Assembly: GCF_900115505.1 (NCBI RefSeq)
Contig: NZ_FOWQ01000010.1
Span: 122,512 to 186,511, forward strand
Reading direction: 5' to 3'
From: Geodermatophilus dictyosporus
GTDB taxonomy: Bacteria; Actinomycetota; Actinomycetes; Mycobacteriales; Geodermatophilaceae
DNA length: 64,000 nt
Position 1 is the stretch's first letter, and each line of letters begins with the position of its first letter. Shown piece after piece: positions 24,619-33,644 of this stretch. Both the position numbers and the translations under genes were made by a program. The notes below the pieces were generated by a model. That model did not search any database. It had not been told where the DNA came from and was given only the letters and a program-made list of their open reading frames with translations.

Positions 24619-24666
24619 GTCGACGTGCCGTCAGGTCGACCTGGCGACACGGGCACGGGCGCGCCT

Positions 24667-26146
24667 TCAGAACGGCGGTGGGTCGTCGTCCGGGTCGATC
24701 GGCGGCGGTGGTCCGGCCGGTCGTGGTGGTTGCATGCCGGGCGGTCTCGTGGTGCGGGTGATCCCCGACGGGGTGGTCAACGGTGAGCACCTCGTCGGGG
24801 CTCATGGTGAACCGCCAGCCGGGGGCGAAGGTCTTCAGCCGGTGGTGGCTGCGGCACAGGCAGCACAGGTTGGCGCAGTCGGTGGGGCCGCCGCAGGCGT
24901 GCGGGACGACGTGGTCGGCGTCGGCCCATCCGACCCGTTGGCCGCAGCCGGGGAAGCGGCAGGTGCGGTCGCGGGTGTGCACGAACATCTGCTGCGCGGC
25001 GGAGGGTGCGTAGCCGTCGACCGTGGCGGGCCGGTCGAGCACCGCGCAGGCGCAGTCGGTGCCGGGATGGGCAGTGCAGCCGCGGCGGATGAGGCGGCGC
25101 AGCCGGTCGAGGGTGGTGGTGGCGCGCAGGGCACCGTCGTCGTCGGTGAGCGCCAGCGTCACCGACCCGCCCGCCGGCGTGCGCACGCCAAGCCCGTCGA
25201 GGCGGGCGAGCAGCTCCCGGAGCTGACCGATGGTGATCGGTAGCCCGTTGACCTCGCCGGCCTCGGAGGACTCACCCACCAGGGCACCGAGCGGGGCGAT
25301 CAGCTGCAGGTGCGCGGTGACCGGCGGGCGGGTGTCGTCCCAGGGCCGCTGGACGAGGTCGGCGAGCACCGCGGCGCGCAGCTGCCCGACCGGGCGCTCG
25401 TCACCGTCCTTCTTCAGCAGCACCGCGAGCTGGTCGACCAGGTCGAAGCACGCCGCGGCGACCGGGGCGGGCAGGTCCGCGGCCAGGGTGCTCATGCCCT
25501 CCCGCGGGGAGGGGTGGACGCGCACGTCGGCCTGCCGCTCGGCCTCCTTGCGCCGAGCATCGACCGCATCCGCATCGACCGCCAGCAGCGCCGCGACCGC
25601 CCGCTTGCGCAGGGTATGGGTGATCCAGCCGGCGGCCTCGGGCAGCAGCCGGGACTCCACCTGCCGCGCCACATCCGGGTCGGTGTGCTGCAGCACGTCC
25701 ACCAGGACCTTCGCCCGCGCCTCGTCCAGCACACCCTCGGCCAGCGCCGCCCAGGTGCCGGGCAGCGACTCCCGATAGACCCAGGCCCGCTGCGCCAGCA
25801 GCGACGCCGACCGGCGCCCGCAGTTGAGGACCACCGCCAGCTCGGTGGTGAAGAACTCCGAGACGCCGGGCAGCTCGGGATCCGGCGCCCACGAGCCCTG
25901 CCGTGCACCCGGAGTCCCGGGCGTGGGGTCGAGGTCGTCAGGGGTGTCGTCGGCCAGGCCCAGCACCAGTTCCGCCTCGTAGGCGGCGGTCATCGCCTTG
26001 ACGGCCTGCACCCGCGCCAGCTCGGCGGCCTTCTGCTCCCGGGTCAGCAGGCCGACCGGCAGCCGCTGCACCTCCGGCGCCCCGGCCAAGAGCAGGTCGA
26101 GCAGACCACCGGCGAACGGCGGCTGGTCCTCCTCGATCTGCTCCAC
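24667..26146 (-). CDS. DUF222 / 13E12-repeat HNH endonuclease-like protein, with a single-base frameshift near the C terminus
   Basis: The protein (about 493 residues once corrected) has an N-terminal DUF222 region (residues 30-330) and a C-terminal HNH motif: CRFPGCGQRVGWADADHVVPH, in which two Cys and the D-H pair are followed by NLCCLCRSHHRLKT. DUF222-HNH genes are multicopy in actinobacteria (REP13E12 family in mycobacteria) and are suspected selfish or recombination-associated nucleases. After MSPDEVLTV the frame shifts; the family ending TTPSGITRTTRPPG...DPDDDPPPF with stop at 24667 is in the next frame. One extra base in the AA at 24779-24780 explains it. GTG start at 26146. Confidence 0.85.
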
Positions 26147-26260
26147 GGGACGAACCTACGACCGGGGTACGACAGTTCCCGCAGGTCAGCGACGAGCCGG
26201 TGACGAACGAGCGGAGTGACGGCGCCGGAGACGCCGCCGGCCAGCGGGAGCGGTGCTTCC

Positions 26261-27160
26261 ATGACCGGCATGACGACGCAGCGGGTGGCGGTGCTCGGGC
26301 CGGGCGGTGTCGGCGGGCTGCTGGCGGCCCTGCTGGCGCGGGTGGGCGCGGAGGTCACCTGCCTGGCGGGTGCGGGCACGGTGGAGGTCCTGCGCCGCGA
26401 CGGCCTCCGCCTCGAGAGCGCCCAGCTCGGCGACTCCACGGCCCGGGTGGACGCCGCCGAGCAGCTGGCCGGGCCGGTCGACGTCTGCCTCGTGTGCGTC
26501 AAGGCCACCCAGCTCGACGCCGCCCTGGAGCGGGTGCCGGCCGGCGTCCTCGGCGGTGCGCTGCTGGTGCCGTTCCTCAACGGCGTCGAGCACGTCGGGG
26601 AGCTGCGGCGGCGCTATCCGGAGGCCGGCGTCGTCCCGGCCGCGATCCGGGTGGAGAGCACGCGGACGGCGCCGGGCGTCGTCCGGCACGGCAGCCCGTT
26701 CGTGACCGTCGACCTGGTCGCGAGCGGCGGGCTGGAGGACGGGGTGCGGGAGCTGGCCGAGCTGCTCGGGCGTGCGGGGGTCGCCGTGCGGGTGGGCGAC
26801 GACGCGGCGGCCGTGCTGTGGGGGAAGCTCGCCTTCCTGGCGCCGTTCGCGCTGCTCACCACGTCCGCGCGGGCCACGGCGGGCGAGGTCCGCGAGCAGC
26901 GCCGCGACGACCTGCTCGCCCTGGTCGCCGAGGTCGCGGCGGTGGCCGGCGCCGAGGGCGCCCCGACCGACGCCGAGGCGGTGGTGGCCTTCTTCGACGG
27001 CGTCCCGGCCGGGATGCGCTCGTCGATGCAGCGCGACGCCGAGGCGGGCCGGCCGACCGAGCTCGACGCGATCGGCGGCGCCGTCGTCCGCGCGGCCGGG
27101 CGGCACGGCCTGGCCGTCCCGGTGACCGCCCGCTACGTCGCGGAGCTCTCCGCCGGCTGA
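26261..27160 (+). CDS. 2-dehydropantoate 2-reductase-like protein (ApbA/PanE family)
   Basis: The 299-residue product has the NADP fold VAVLGPGGVGGLLAALLARVG, the CVKATQLDAAL segment, the LNGVEHV loop and the catalytic Lys in AVLWGKLAFLAPFALLT, followed by a helical C-terminal domain ending in GRPTELDAIGGAVVRAAG, a hallmark of the family. It may reduce ketopantoate for CoA synthesis or a related 2-oxo acid; pathway neighbours are absent. The ATG at 26261 is preferred over an upstream ATG at 26216 because it has GGGAG nearby and leaves a normal length; 26270 is also possible. Its 3' end overlaps the convergent MFS gene by 28 bp. Confidence 0.85.
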   Translation: MTGMTTQRVAVLGPGGVGGLLAALLARVGAEVTCLAGAGTVEVLRRDGLRLESAQLGDSTARVDAAEQLAGPVDVCLVCVKATQLDAALERVPAGVLGGALLVPFLNGVEHVGELRRRYPEAGVVPAAIRVESTRTAPGVVRHGSPFVTVDLVASGGLEDGVRELAELLGRAGVAVRVGDDAAAVLWGKLAFLAPFALLTTSARATAGEVREQRRDDLLALVAEVAAVAGAEGAPTDAEAVVAFFDGVPAGMRSSMQRDAEAGRPTELDAIGGAVVRAAGRHGLAVPVTARYVAELSAG

Positions 27161-28335
27161 GCGCCCAGCGGCCGGGTGGCCCCGGCCGCGAGCAGCCCGG
27201 CGGCCAGCACGACGAGGACGACGAGCAGCGCGTCGACGATCCCCGTGACCTCGGCGACGACGCCGATCAGCGGCGGGCCGGCGAGGAACGCGGTGTAGGC
27301 GATCGAGCTGACCACCGAGACGCGGGCGGCCGCACGCACGGGGTCGTCGGCGGCGGCGCTCATGCCGACCGGGAAGCCGAGCGCCGCGCCGGCACCCCAC
27401 AGCACCGCGCCCGCGACGGCCAGCGGCAGCGCCGGCGCGGTGACGAACACCAGCAGCCCGAGGACGGCGGTCGCGCCGCCCACCCGCAGGGTGACCACCC
27501 GGCCCCACCGCGCGAGCAGCGAGCCGCCCAGCACCCGGACGGCGGTCATCGCCGTCACGAAGCAGGCGAACCCGACCGCGGCGACGGCCTCCGAGACGCC
27601 CTGCCCGTCGACCAGCGCCACGGCCAGCCAGTCGTTGGCGCTGCCCTCGGTGAACGCGAAGGCGAGCGTGAGCGCACCGACCAGCAGCGTCCGCGGCTCG
27701 CGCCAGGCCCGCCCGACCCCGGACCCCTCCGACCGCGCGGCCTCCTCGCCGGGCCCGGCCGGGAGGAAGGAGCGGACGGCGACCGCGACCGCGGCGAAGG
27801 ACGCCCCCGCCACGACCAGGAGGTGCACCGGCAGCGGGAGCGCCAGCGCCGCCGCCGCGGCGCCGAGCAGCGCGCCGGCCACCGTGCCGAGGCTGAACCC
27901 GGCGTGCAGCCGGGGCATCAGCGCGCGGGCCAGCCGCCGCTCGACGGCGGCGCCCTCGATGTTCATGGCGACGTCCCAGCCGCCCACGCCGGCACCGGTG
28001 AGCGCCAGCCCCACGCCGGCCAGCGGCACCGAGGCGGTCCCGAGACCGGCGGCGAGCAGCAGCTGGCCCACGGTGGTGACGGCGGCGCCGGCCAGCACGG
28101 TGCGCGCCGGGCCGAGGCGGTGCACGACCGGGCCGGTGGCCGGCAGCGCGAGCCCCGAGCCGAGCGCGAGGCACAGCAGCAGGAGGCCGAGCTGGGCGGC
28201 GGAGAGGTCGAGCGTGTCGCGGGCGGCCGGCACCCGCGAGATCCACGACGCGAAGGCGAACCCGTTGACGATGAAGGCGGTTGCGACGGCGGTGCGGGCC
28301 CGCCCGACCGTCGGGGCGGTGGTGCTGGCGGTCAC
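27133..28335 (-). CDS. MFS transporter, probably regulated by the divergent LacI protein
   Basis: The 400-residue protein has twelve hydrophobic segments with the FAFASWISRVPAARDTLDLS start and GGWDVAMNIEGAAVERRL helix 4-5 region that mark the YbjJ-like MFS subgroup. GTG at 28335 has GAGGAG upstream; the extra N-terminal reading frame to 28446 covers the operator and is rejected. It is divergent from a LacI-family gene with a perfect 14-bp palindrome between them, which suggests induction by a sugar or nucleoside-like ligand. The 3' end overlaps the PanE-like gene by 28 bp on the opposite strand. Confidence 0.88.
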   Translation of the reverse strand: MTASTTAPTVGRARTAVATAFIVNGFAFASWISRVPAARDTLDLSAAQLGLLLLCLALGSGLALPATGPVVHRLGPARTVLAGAAVTTVGQLLLAAGLGTASVPLAGVGLALTGAGVGGWDVAMNIEGAAVERRLARALMPRLHAGFSLGTVAGALLGAAAAALALPLPVHLLVVAGASFAAVAVAVRSFLPAGPGEEAARSEGSGVGRAWREPRTLLVGALTLAFAFTEGSANDWLAVALVDGQGVSEAVAAVGFACFVTAMTAVRVLGGSLLARWGRVVTLRVGGATAVLGLLVFVTAPALPLAVAGAVLWGAGAALGFPVGMSAAADDPVRAAARVSVVSSIAYTAFLAGPPLIGVVAEVTGIVDALLVVLVVLAAGLLAAGATRPLGAQPAESSAT

Positions 28336-28372
28336 GGCTCTCCTCTGCGTCGACGCGGCCGGGACCACTCTA

Positions 28373-28386
28373 TCGAATCGATTCGA
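28373..28386. promoter_or_regulatory. LacI-type operator palindrome
   Basis: TCGAATCGATTCGA is a perfect 14-bp palindrome with the central CG expected of LacI/PurR operators. It sits between the divergent MFS (start 28335) and LacI (start 28458) genes. Confidence 0.75.
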
Positions 28387-28457
28387 CACCGCGTCGTGGT
28401 GGCCAGCCGCGCCACGGCCGTAGCGTTCCGGTGTCCCGATCCGCACAGGAGGCGCAC

Positions 28458-29522
28458 GTGACCGACCGGCACCGGCCGACCCTGGCCACCGTCGCCGCGC
28501 GCGCCGCGGTGGCGCCGTCCACGGCGTCCCTGGCCTTCTCCGGGTCCTCGCGGGTCGCCCCGGCCACCCGCGAGCGCGTCCTCGCCGCGGCCGCGGAACT
28601 CGGCTACGCCGGGCCGGACCCGGTCGCCCGCTCGCTGCGGTCGCGGCGCAGCGGGGTGGTCGGCGCGATGATCGGCGAGCGGCTGGCCTACGCGTTCACC
28701 GACCCGGTGGCGGTGCAGCTGCTCGACGGCGTCACCGAGGTGCTCAGCCCGCTCGGTGTCGGCCTCCTGCTCCTGCCCGGGGACGCCGACCGGCGCGGCC
28801 CGACGGTCGGCCAGCTGGCGCACGTGCCGCTCGACGCCGCGGTCTACGCCACCTGCGGACTCGAGGACGACCCCGCCCTGGCGCACCTCCAGCGCCGCGG
28901 GGTGCCGGTCGTCGCCGTCGACGGGCCCCGAGTGGACGACGTCGTCTTCGTCGGCATCCCCGACCGGCGGGGCACGGCGGACCTGGCCCGGCACCTCGCC
29001 GGGCTGGGCCACCGCCGCGTCGCCGTCGTCGCGATGCCCTTGCGCCTGGACGGCACCCGTGGACCGGTCACCGCGGACCGCCGGGCGCGCGCGCACTACC
29101 GCGACGTGCGCGAGCGGCTGCTCGGCGTCGAGGAGGTCCTCGGGCCGGTGCCTGCGGTGGAGGGCGCGAGCAACTCCGTCGAGGAGGGCGAGCGGGCCGG
29201 GCGGGCGCTGCTCGACGTCCCGGCTCCCGACCGCCCGACCGCGGTCGTCGCGCAGAGCGACCTCATGGCCGCAGGGGTCCTGCGCGCCGCCGAGGGGCTG
29301 GGCCTGCGGGTGCCCGAGGACGTCAGCGTGGCCGGCTTCGACGGCGTGGAGCTGCCGTGGCTGGCGCCGGTCCGGCTGACCACCGTCGTGCAGCCGACCA
29401 CCGAGAAGGGCCGCGTGGTGGGCCGGGCGGTCGCCGAGCTCGTCGAGGGCCGGCGCCCGGACGACGTCGTCCTCGACGTGCACCTCTCGGTCGGCACCAC
29501 CACCGGGCCGGCCCCGGGCTGA
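28458..29522 (+). CDS. LacI-family transcriptional regulator
   Basis: The 354-residue regulator has the LacI HTH and hinge at residues 8-60 (LATVAARAAVAPSTASLAFSG, then the VRSLRSRRSGVVG-type hinge) and a periplasmic-binding-protein-like ligand domain ending VSVAGFDGVELPWLAPVRLTTV. GTG at 28458 has AGGAGG at 28447-28452. The ligand domain resembles that of the LacI gene at 32493-33593 (both contain YAFxDPVAVxLLxG), so the two are paralogues, each divergent from an MFS gene. It ends 11 bp before the stop of the convergent EamA gene. Confidence 0.9.
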   Translation: MTDRHRPTLATVAARAAVAPSTASLAFSGSSRVAPATRERVLAAAAELGYAGPDPVARSLRSRRSGVVGAMIGERLAYAFTDPVAVQLLDGVTEVLSPLGVGLLLLPGDADRRGPTVGQLAHVPLDAAVYATCGLEDDPALAHLQRRGVPVVAVDGPRVDDVVFVGIPDRRGTADLARHLAGLGHRRVAVVAMPLRLDGTRGPVTADRRARAHYRDVRERLLGVEEVLGPVPAVEGASNSVEEGERAGRALLDVPAPDRPTAVVAQSDLMAAGVLRAAEGLGLRVPEDVSVAGFDGVELPWLAPVRLTTVVQPTTEKGRVVGRAVAELVEGRRPDDVVLDVHLSVGTTTGPAPG

Positions 29523-29533
29523 GCGGCGCCGGC

Positions 29534-30432
29534 TCAGCCGGCCCGGAGCCCGGCGGCCAGGCCGGCGGCGACGACGGCGATGCCGAGCCAGACCGCGGGC
29601 GAGGGCGCGGCACCACCGAGGAGGACCCCGGTGCCGGCCGCGGCGACCGGCGCGATCCCGGTCAGCAGCCCGGCCCGACCGGCGCCGAGCCGGCCGACGG
29701 TGGAGTACCAGAGCACGAACGCCACCGCGGTGACCGCGACCGCCAGGAAGCCGGCCGCCAGCAGGTCCCGGGCGGTGAGGGTGGCCACCGCAGGCGGCCC
29801 CTCCCACACCAGCCCCCACACGGCGAAGGCGACGGCGGCCAGCCACGTGGTGTGCACCGACACACCCCAGGCCCCGTGCCGGCCGAGCACCGGCACCGCC
29901 AGCAGCGTGAACGCGGCCTCGCAGAAGGGGACGACGAGCGCCCAGCCGACCCCGCCGCGTCGGTGCGCCCGAGCCCCTGCACGAGCACCGCCCCGACGGT
30001 CACCAGCCCCGCGGCCGCGCAGACGACGGCGGAGGGACGGCGCCCGCCCAGCAGCGGGCCCACCACCGCGAGGACCACGGGCACGCTGGCGACGGCAACG
30101 CCCAGCACCGCCGGTTCGGCGTGCGCGGACCCGCGGACCAGCGCCACGTTGAACAGCACCAGGCCGGTGCCGGCGACCCCGGCCAGCCACAGCCACTCGG
30201 TGCCCCGCGGCCGGACCGGGCGCCGCCCGGCGCAGCGGGCGAAGGCCACCAGCAGCGCGCAGGCCACCGCGTAGCGCAGCGCCTGGGTGGTGGCCAGCGG
30301 CGCGTGCGCCAGCAGCCCGGAGACCGCGGCGCTGCCCCCGACGAAGGCCACCGGCAGGGCCCCGGGCAGCGCGGCCGCCGCCGGTGACCGGAGGGCCTGC
30401 GCGGGTGCGGGGGAGGCTGCCGTGTCGACCAC
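29534..30432 (-). pseudogene. EamA/DMT-family transporter, interrupted by a single-base deletion
   Basis: Two frames together make a normal ten-helix EamA transporter of about 299 residues: the first (GTG 30432 to about 29953) holds ALPVAFVGGSAAVSGLLAHAP through VTVGAVLVQGLGRTDAAG; the second holds VGWALVVPFCEAAFTLLAVPVL through GIAVVAAGLAAGLRAG and stops at 29534. They join if one C is restored to the C4 run at 29950-29953. As written the gene is broken in the middle. DMT transporters export or import small metabolites. It is divergent from a MocR regulator across 65 bp, a pairing in which the regulator usually controls the transporter. Confidence 0.8.
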
Positions 30433-30453
30433 GGTGCGAGCCTGGGCGCGGAG

Positions 30454-30473
30454 CGGTCCGGCATCGAGGACCG
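30454..30473. promoter_or_regulatory. Inverted repeat in the EamA/MocR divergent promoter
   Basis: CGGTCC (30454-30459) and GGACCG (30468-30473) are separated by 8 bp. It is a candidate MocR operator by position; the arms are short, so support is modest. Confidence 0.4.
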
Positions 30474-30497
30474 ATCGGGAACTGGTGGGATGGACCG

Positions 30498-31845
30498 ATG
30501 GGCGACGGGCAGCACGGGACGGACTTCCTCCAGCTGCACCGCCGGGCCGCTCCGCCGCGGGGGCTGACCGGCTGCTGGCGGGCGAGGTCCGCGCCGCGGT
30601 CGCCGACGGCCGGCTGCCCGCGGGCACCGCGCTGCCGCCCACGCGGACCCTGGCGGCCGAGCTCGGGGTCGCCCGCGGCGTCGTCGTCGAGGCGTGGCGC
30701 CGGCTGGCCGACGAGGGCCTGGTCGAGAGCCGGGTGGGCGCCGGCACCGTCGTCGCCGCCCGGACCGCACCGGCCGCCGTCCCCGCCCGGCCGCGGGAGG
30801 TCCCGCCGCCGGAGGACGGCCCGCTGCTGCCGCTGCGCACCCCGGCCGGCGTCGACGTCGACCTCTCCCCCGGCGTGCCCGACCTCTCGGCGTTCCCCCG
30901 CGCGGCGTGGCTGCGCGCCGAGCGGGCCGTGCTGGCCACCGCCGGTGCCGCCGACCTGGGCTACGGCGACCCCCGCGGCCACCCGCGGCTGCGCGCCGGG
31001 TTGGCGGCCCGGCTGGCCCGGACGCGCGGGGTGCACGTCGACGCGGACGGCGTCCTGGTCGTCTCCGGGGTGGCGCAGTCGCTGACGCTGCTCGCCGCCG
31101 TGCTGCGCGCCCGGGGCGAGACGGTGTTCGCGATGGAGGACCCCGGCTCGCGCGGCGCCCGGGACGCCCTGGCGCACTGGGGCGTCGAGCTGCTGCCCGT
31201 CCCGGTCGACGGCGACGGCGTGCGGGTGGCCGACCTCGCGGCCACGCCCGCGCGCACCGCGCTGCTCACCCCGGCCCACCAGTTCCCGACCGGCGTCGTC
31301 CTGGCCCCGCACCGCCGCCGCGAGCTGCTGGCCTGGGCGCGGGAGACCGGCGGGCTGGTCGTCGAGGACGACTACGACGCCGAGCACCGCTACGACCGGG
31401 CGCCGGTGCCCGCGCTGCACGCCGGCGCCCCGGACGCCGTGGTGCACACCGGCAGCACCTCGAAGACGCTCGCGCCGGGCATGCGGCTGGGCTGGCTGGT
31501 GCCGCCGGCGCACCTGCACGCCGACCTGGTGGCCGCCCGGCACGCCAGCGACCTCGGCAGCCCGGCGCTGCCCCAGCTGGTGCTGGCGGAGCTGCTCAGC
31601 AGCGGCGGCTACGACCGGCACCTGCGCGCGGTGCAGGGCCGCCAGCGCGCCCGGCGCGACGCCGTCGTGGCCGCCGTCCGCGAGCACCTGCCCGCGGCGC
31701 GCGTCGAGGGTGCCGCCGCCGGGCTGCACCTGCTGCTCACCCTGCCCGGCGGGGACGACGTCGCGCTGGCCCACCGGGCCCGCGACGCCGGCGTCCTGGT
31801 GCACCCGCTGTCCTGGCACCGGCAGCGCCCCGGCCCGCCCGGAAC
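30498..31845 (+). pseudogene. MocR/PdxR-type GntR regulator with aminotransferase domain; frameshifted and 3'-truncated
   Basis: MGDGQHGTDFLQLHRRAAPPRGL opens the usual MocR N terminus; restoring one G near 30574 gives RGLTGWLAGEVRAAVADGRLPAG and continues into the winged helix (LPPTRTLAAELGVARGVVVEAW) and the fold-type I aminotransferase domain, with the PLP-lysine region HTGSTSKTLAPGMRLGWLVPP. The sequence stays normal to HPLSWHRQRPGPPG and then enters unrelated DNA, losing about 20-30 residues and any stop codon (the frame runs on to 32926). MocR proteins use PLP as cofactor and often control transporters or B6 genes. As sequenced it should be non-functional. Confidence 0.8.
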
Positions 31846-32407
31846 CCAGGCCGCGGGCGGGGCCGTCGTCCGCGGCGTCGCGGCCGCTGCGGTGCCGGCG
31901 GACCAGCTGCGCGGCGGCGGTGCCGCCGAGCTGGTCGACGTAGGCCCGCGCCGCGGGCTCCCAGTGCCGCAGCGCGTCGTCCATCGAGCGGAGCACCTGC
32001 TCGAGCAGGCCGTCGCAGGTGCCGAGCTCCTCGGCCGGCTCCACCGGGGAGTCGGCGCCGGCGGCGTCCTGCAGGGCGGTGTCGGCGAGGTAGAGGTGCA
32101 CCGTGCTCAGGTCGCCGCCGAGCTCGACGGTGAGGTCGCGGCCGGCCGGGTGGATGAACAGCCCGCCGGCGGGGACCTGCCGCGCGCGGCCGGCCGGCCC
32201 GCGGCCGCGGCGCACGGTGACCGGCTCGTCCAGGTGCAGGACCACCAGGTGCGTGCCGGCCGCGTCGAAGGACTGCCGGTAGGGGCGCTCACGCTGCACG
32301 GAGAGGTACTGCCGGTCCCAGCCGAGGCCGGCGCTGGTGCGCTCGGGCCGGACCCACGGCTGCCGGAGGATGCCGTTGGTGTCCGCGAGTCCCAGTTCGT
32401 CCGACAC
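31846..32407 (-). pseudogene. AraC-family regulator fragment: ligand-binding half only
   Basis: From the GTG at 32407 the protein reads as an AraC-like sensor domain (PWVRPERTSAGLGWDRQYLS, VVLHLDEPVTVRRGRGP, GLFIHPAGRDLTVELGGDL, a cupin-like pattern), followed by a helix that should lead into the double HTH domain. After RRHRSGRDAADDGPARGLGSG the frame enters the antisense of the MocR gene, so the whole DNA-binding domain (about 100 residues) is missing. The frame then stays open on to 29534 only because of high GC. It should have no regulator activity as sequenced. Confidence 0.7.
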
Positions 32408-32492
32408 CCGTCCCGCTCCCGCCGATCGGCCCTGACCGCTGTGAGCTGCGCGACCGCGAGGGTATCCGCCGCGCCCGCCCGCGCCTGCGCCC

Positions 32493-33593
32493 TCAGGACA
32501 CCGGCGGAGGGCCGGTGCTGGTGCGGACGACGAGCTCGGTGGGCAGCGTCCGGGGGCCGGCTCCCGGCTGCCCGGCCAGCCGGTCCAGCAACGCCCGCAC
32601 CGCCTCCTCGCCCTTGCGCCGGGTGGGCTGGCGGACCGTCGTCAGGCCGAGCCCCGCGGCCGGGGCGGCGTCGTCGAAGCCGGCGACCGACAGGTCGGCG
32701 GGCACGCGCAGGCCGAGCCGGGCCGCGGTGCGCAGCACCCCCTCGGCGAGCCGGTCGCTCGTGCACAGCAGCGCGGTGGGCCGCGGGTCGGTGGCCAGCA
32801 CGGCCGCCGCGCCGGCCGCACCGACCGCCGGCGTGCTGTCCTCGCCGTGGAACACCGGCACCCCCGCCCAGTCGATCCCCACGCCCGCGGCGGCGTCCCG
32901 GTAGCCGGCCAGGCGGTCGCGGCTGACGGCGTAGGTGGCCGCCGCCTGCCCGGCCTCGTCCACCAGACCCCGGCGGATCGGCTCGCGGTGCAGGCCGAAG
33001 GAGACGACGGCGATCCTACGGTGCCCGAGAGCCAGCACGTGCCCGGCCACGGCGGCCGCGGCGGCCCGGTCGTCGATCCCCACCCAGGGCGTGTCCGGTG
33101 CGCCCAGCTCGGCCAGCCGGTCCGGCCGGGGCTGGTCGACGACGGCCAGCGGCAGCCGCCGGCCGACCGCGGCCACCACCAGGGGGTCGTCGTCGGCGAG
33201 CGAGGAGACGACCATCCCGTCGACCACGGCATCTGTGACCGCGGCCTCCCGGCGGTGTGCGTCGACGGAACCGGGCACGAGCAGCAGTCCCGCTCCCGCC
33301 GGCTCGGCGACCGTGGACGCACCGGCGAGCAGCTCGACGGCGACCGGGTCGTCGAAGGCGTAGGACAGGCCGTTGTCGTAGGCGACGCCGATCGCCCCGA
33401 CGCGGCCGCGCCGGAGCCCGGCCGCGAGCGGGTTGGGCCCCGGGTAGCCCAGCCGCCGGGCGGTCGCCAGCACCTCCTCGCGGAGCCGGTCGGAGAGCTG
33501 GTCGGGGCGGGAGAAGGCGTTCGACACGGTCTTGGCCGAGACGCCCAGCTCCTCGGCGATGGCGCGCAGCGTCACGGGACGGTCGGTCGGCAC
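32493..33593 (-). CDS. LacI-family transcriptional regulator
   Basis: This 366-residue regulator has the LacI HTH (VTLRAIAEELGVSAKTVSNAF) with the canonical hinge, and a ligand domain with SYAFDDPVAVELLAGA and LSVAGFDDAAPAAGLGLTTVRQP. GTG at 33593 has GGAGG eight bases upstream. It diverges from the MFS gene at 33645; the intervening 51 bp carry a perfect 14-bp palindrome with a central CG. It likely represses the transporter and itself, released by a sugar-like inducer. It is a paralogue of the LacI gene at 28458. Confidence 0.92.
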   Translation of the reverse strand: MPTDRPVTLRAIAEELGVSAKTVSNAFSRPDQLSDRLREEVLATARRLGYPGPNPLAAGLRRGRVGAIGVAYDNGLSYAFDDPVAVELLAGASTVAEPAGAGLLLVPGSVDAHRREAAVTDAVVDGMVVSSLADDDPLVVAAVGRRLPLAVVDQPRPDRLAELGAPDTPWVGIDDRAAAAAVAGHVLALGHRRIAVVSFGLHREPIRRGLVDEAGQAAATYAVSRDRLAGYRDAAAGVGIDWAGVPVFHGEDSTPAVGAAGAAAVLATDPRPTALLCTSDRLAEGVLRTAARLGLRVPADLSVAGFDDAAPAAGLGLTTVRQPTRRKGEEAVRALLDRLAGQPGAGPRTLPTELVVRTSTGPPPVS

Positions 33594-33609
33594 CAGGCCA
33601 TCCTCCGTG

Positions 33610-33623
33610 CTTCATCGATGAAG
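33610..33623. promoter_or_regulatory. LacI-type operator palindrome
   Basis: CTTCATCGATGAAG is a perfect 14-bp palindrome centred on CG at 33616-33617, in the 51-bp gap between the divergent LacI and MFS genes. The ATCGAT core is shared with the operator at 28373-28386. Confidence 0.75.
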
Positions 33624-33644
33624 AAGACGGGTAGCGCCCCTGCC

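Noticed and set aside
24164-24660. Continuation of the HNH frame through the GNAT gene
   Set aside because: It results from the single-base insertion near 24780; the true C-terminal motif ends at 24667.
29534-32407. A 957-codon minus-strand frame
   Set aside because: It is the AraC fragment, then antisense of MocR, then the second half of the EamA gene; only the ends are coding, joined by chance lack of stops.
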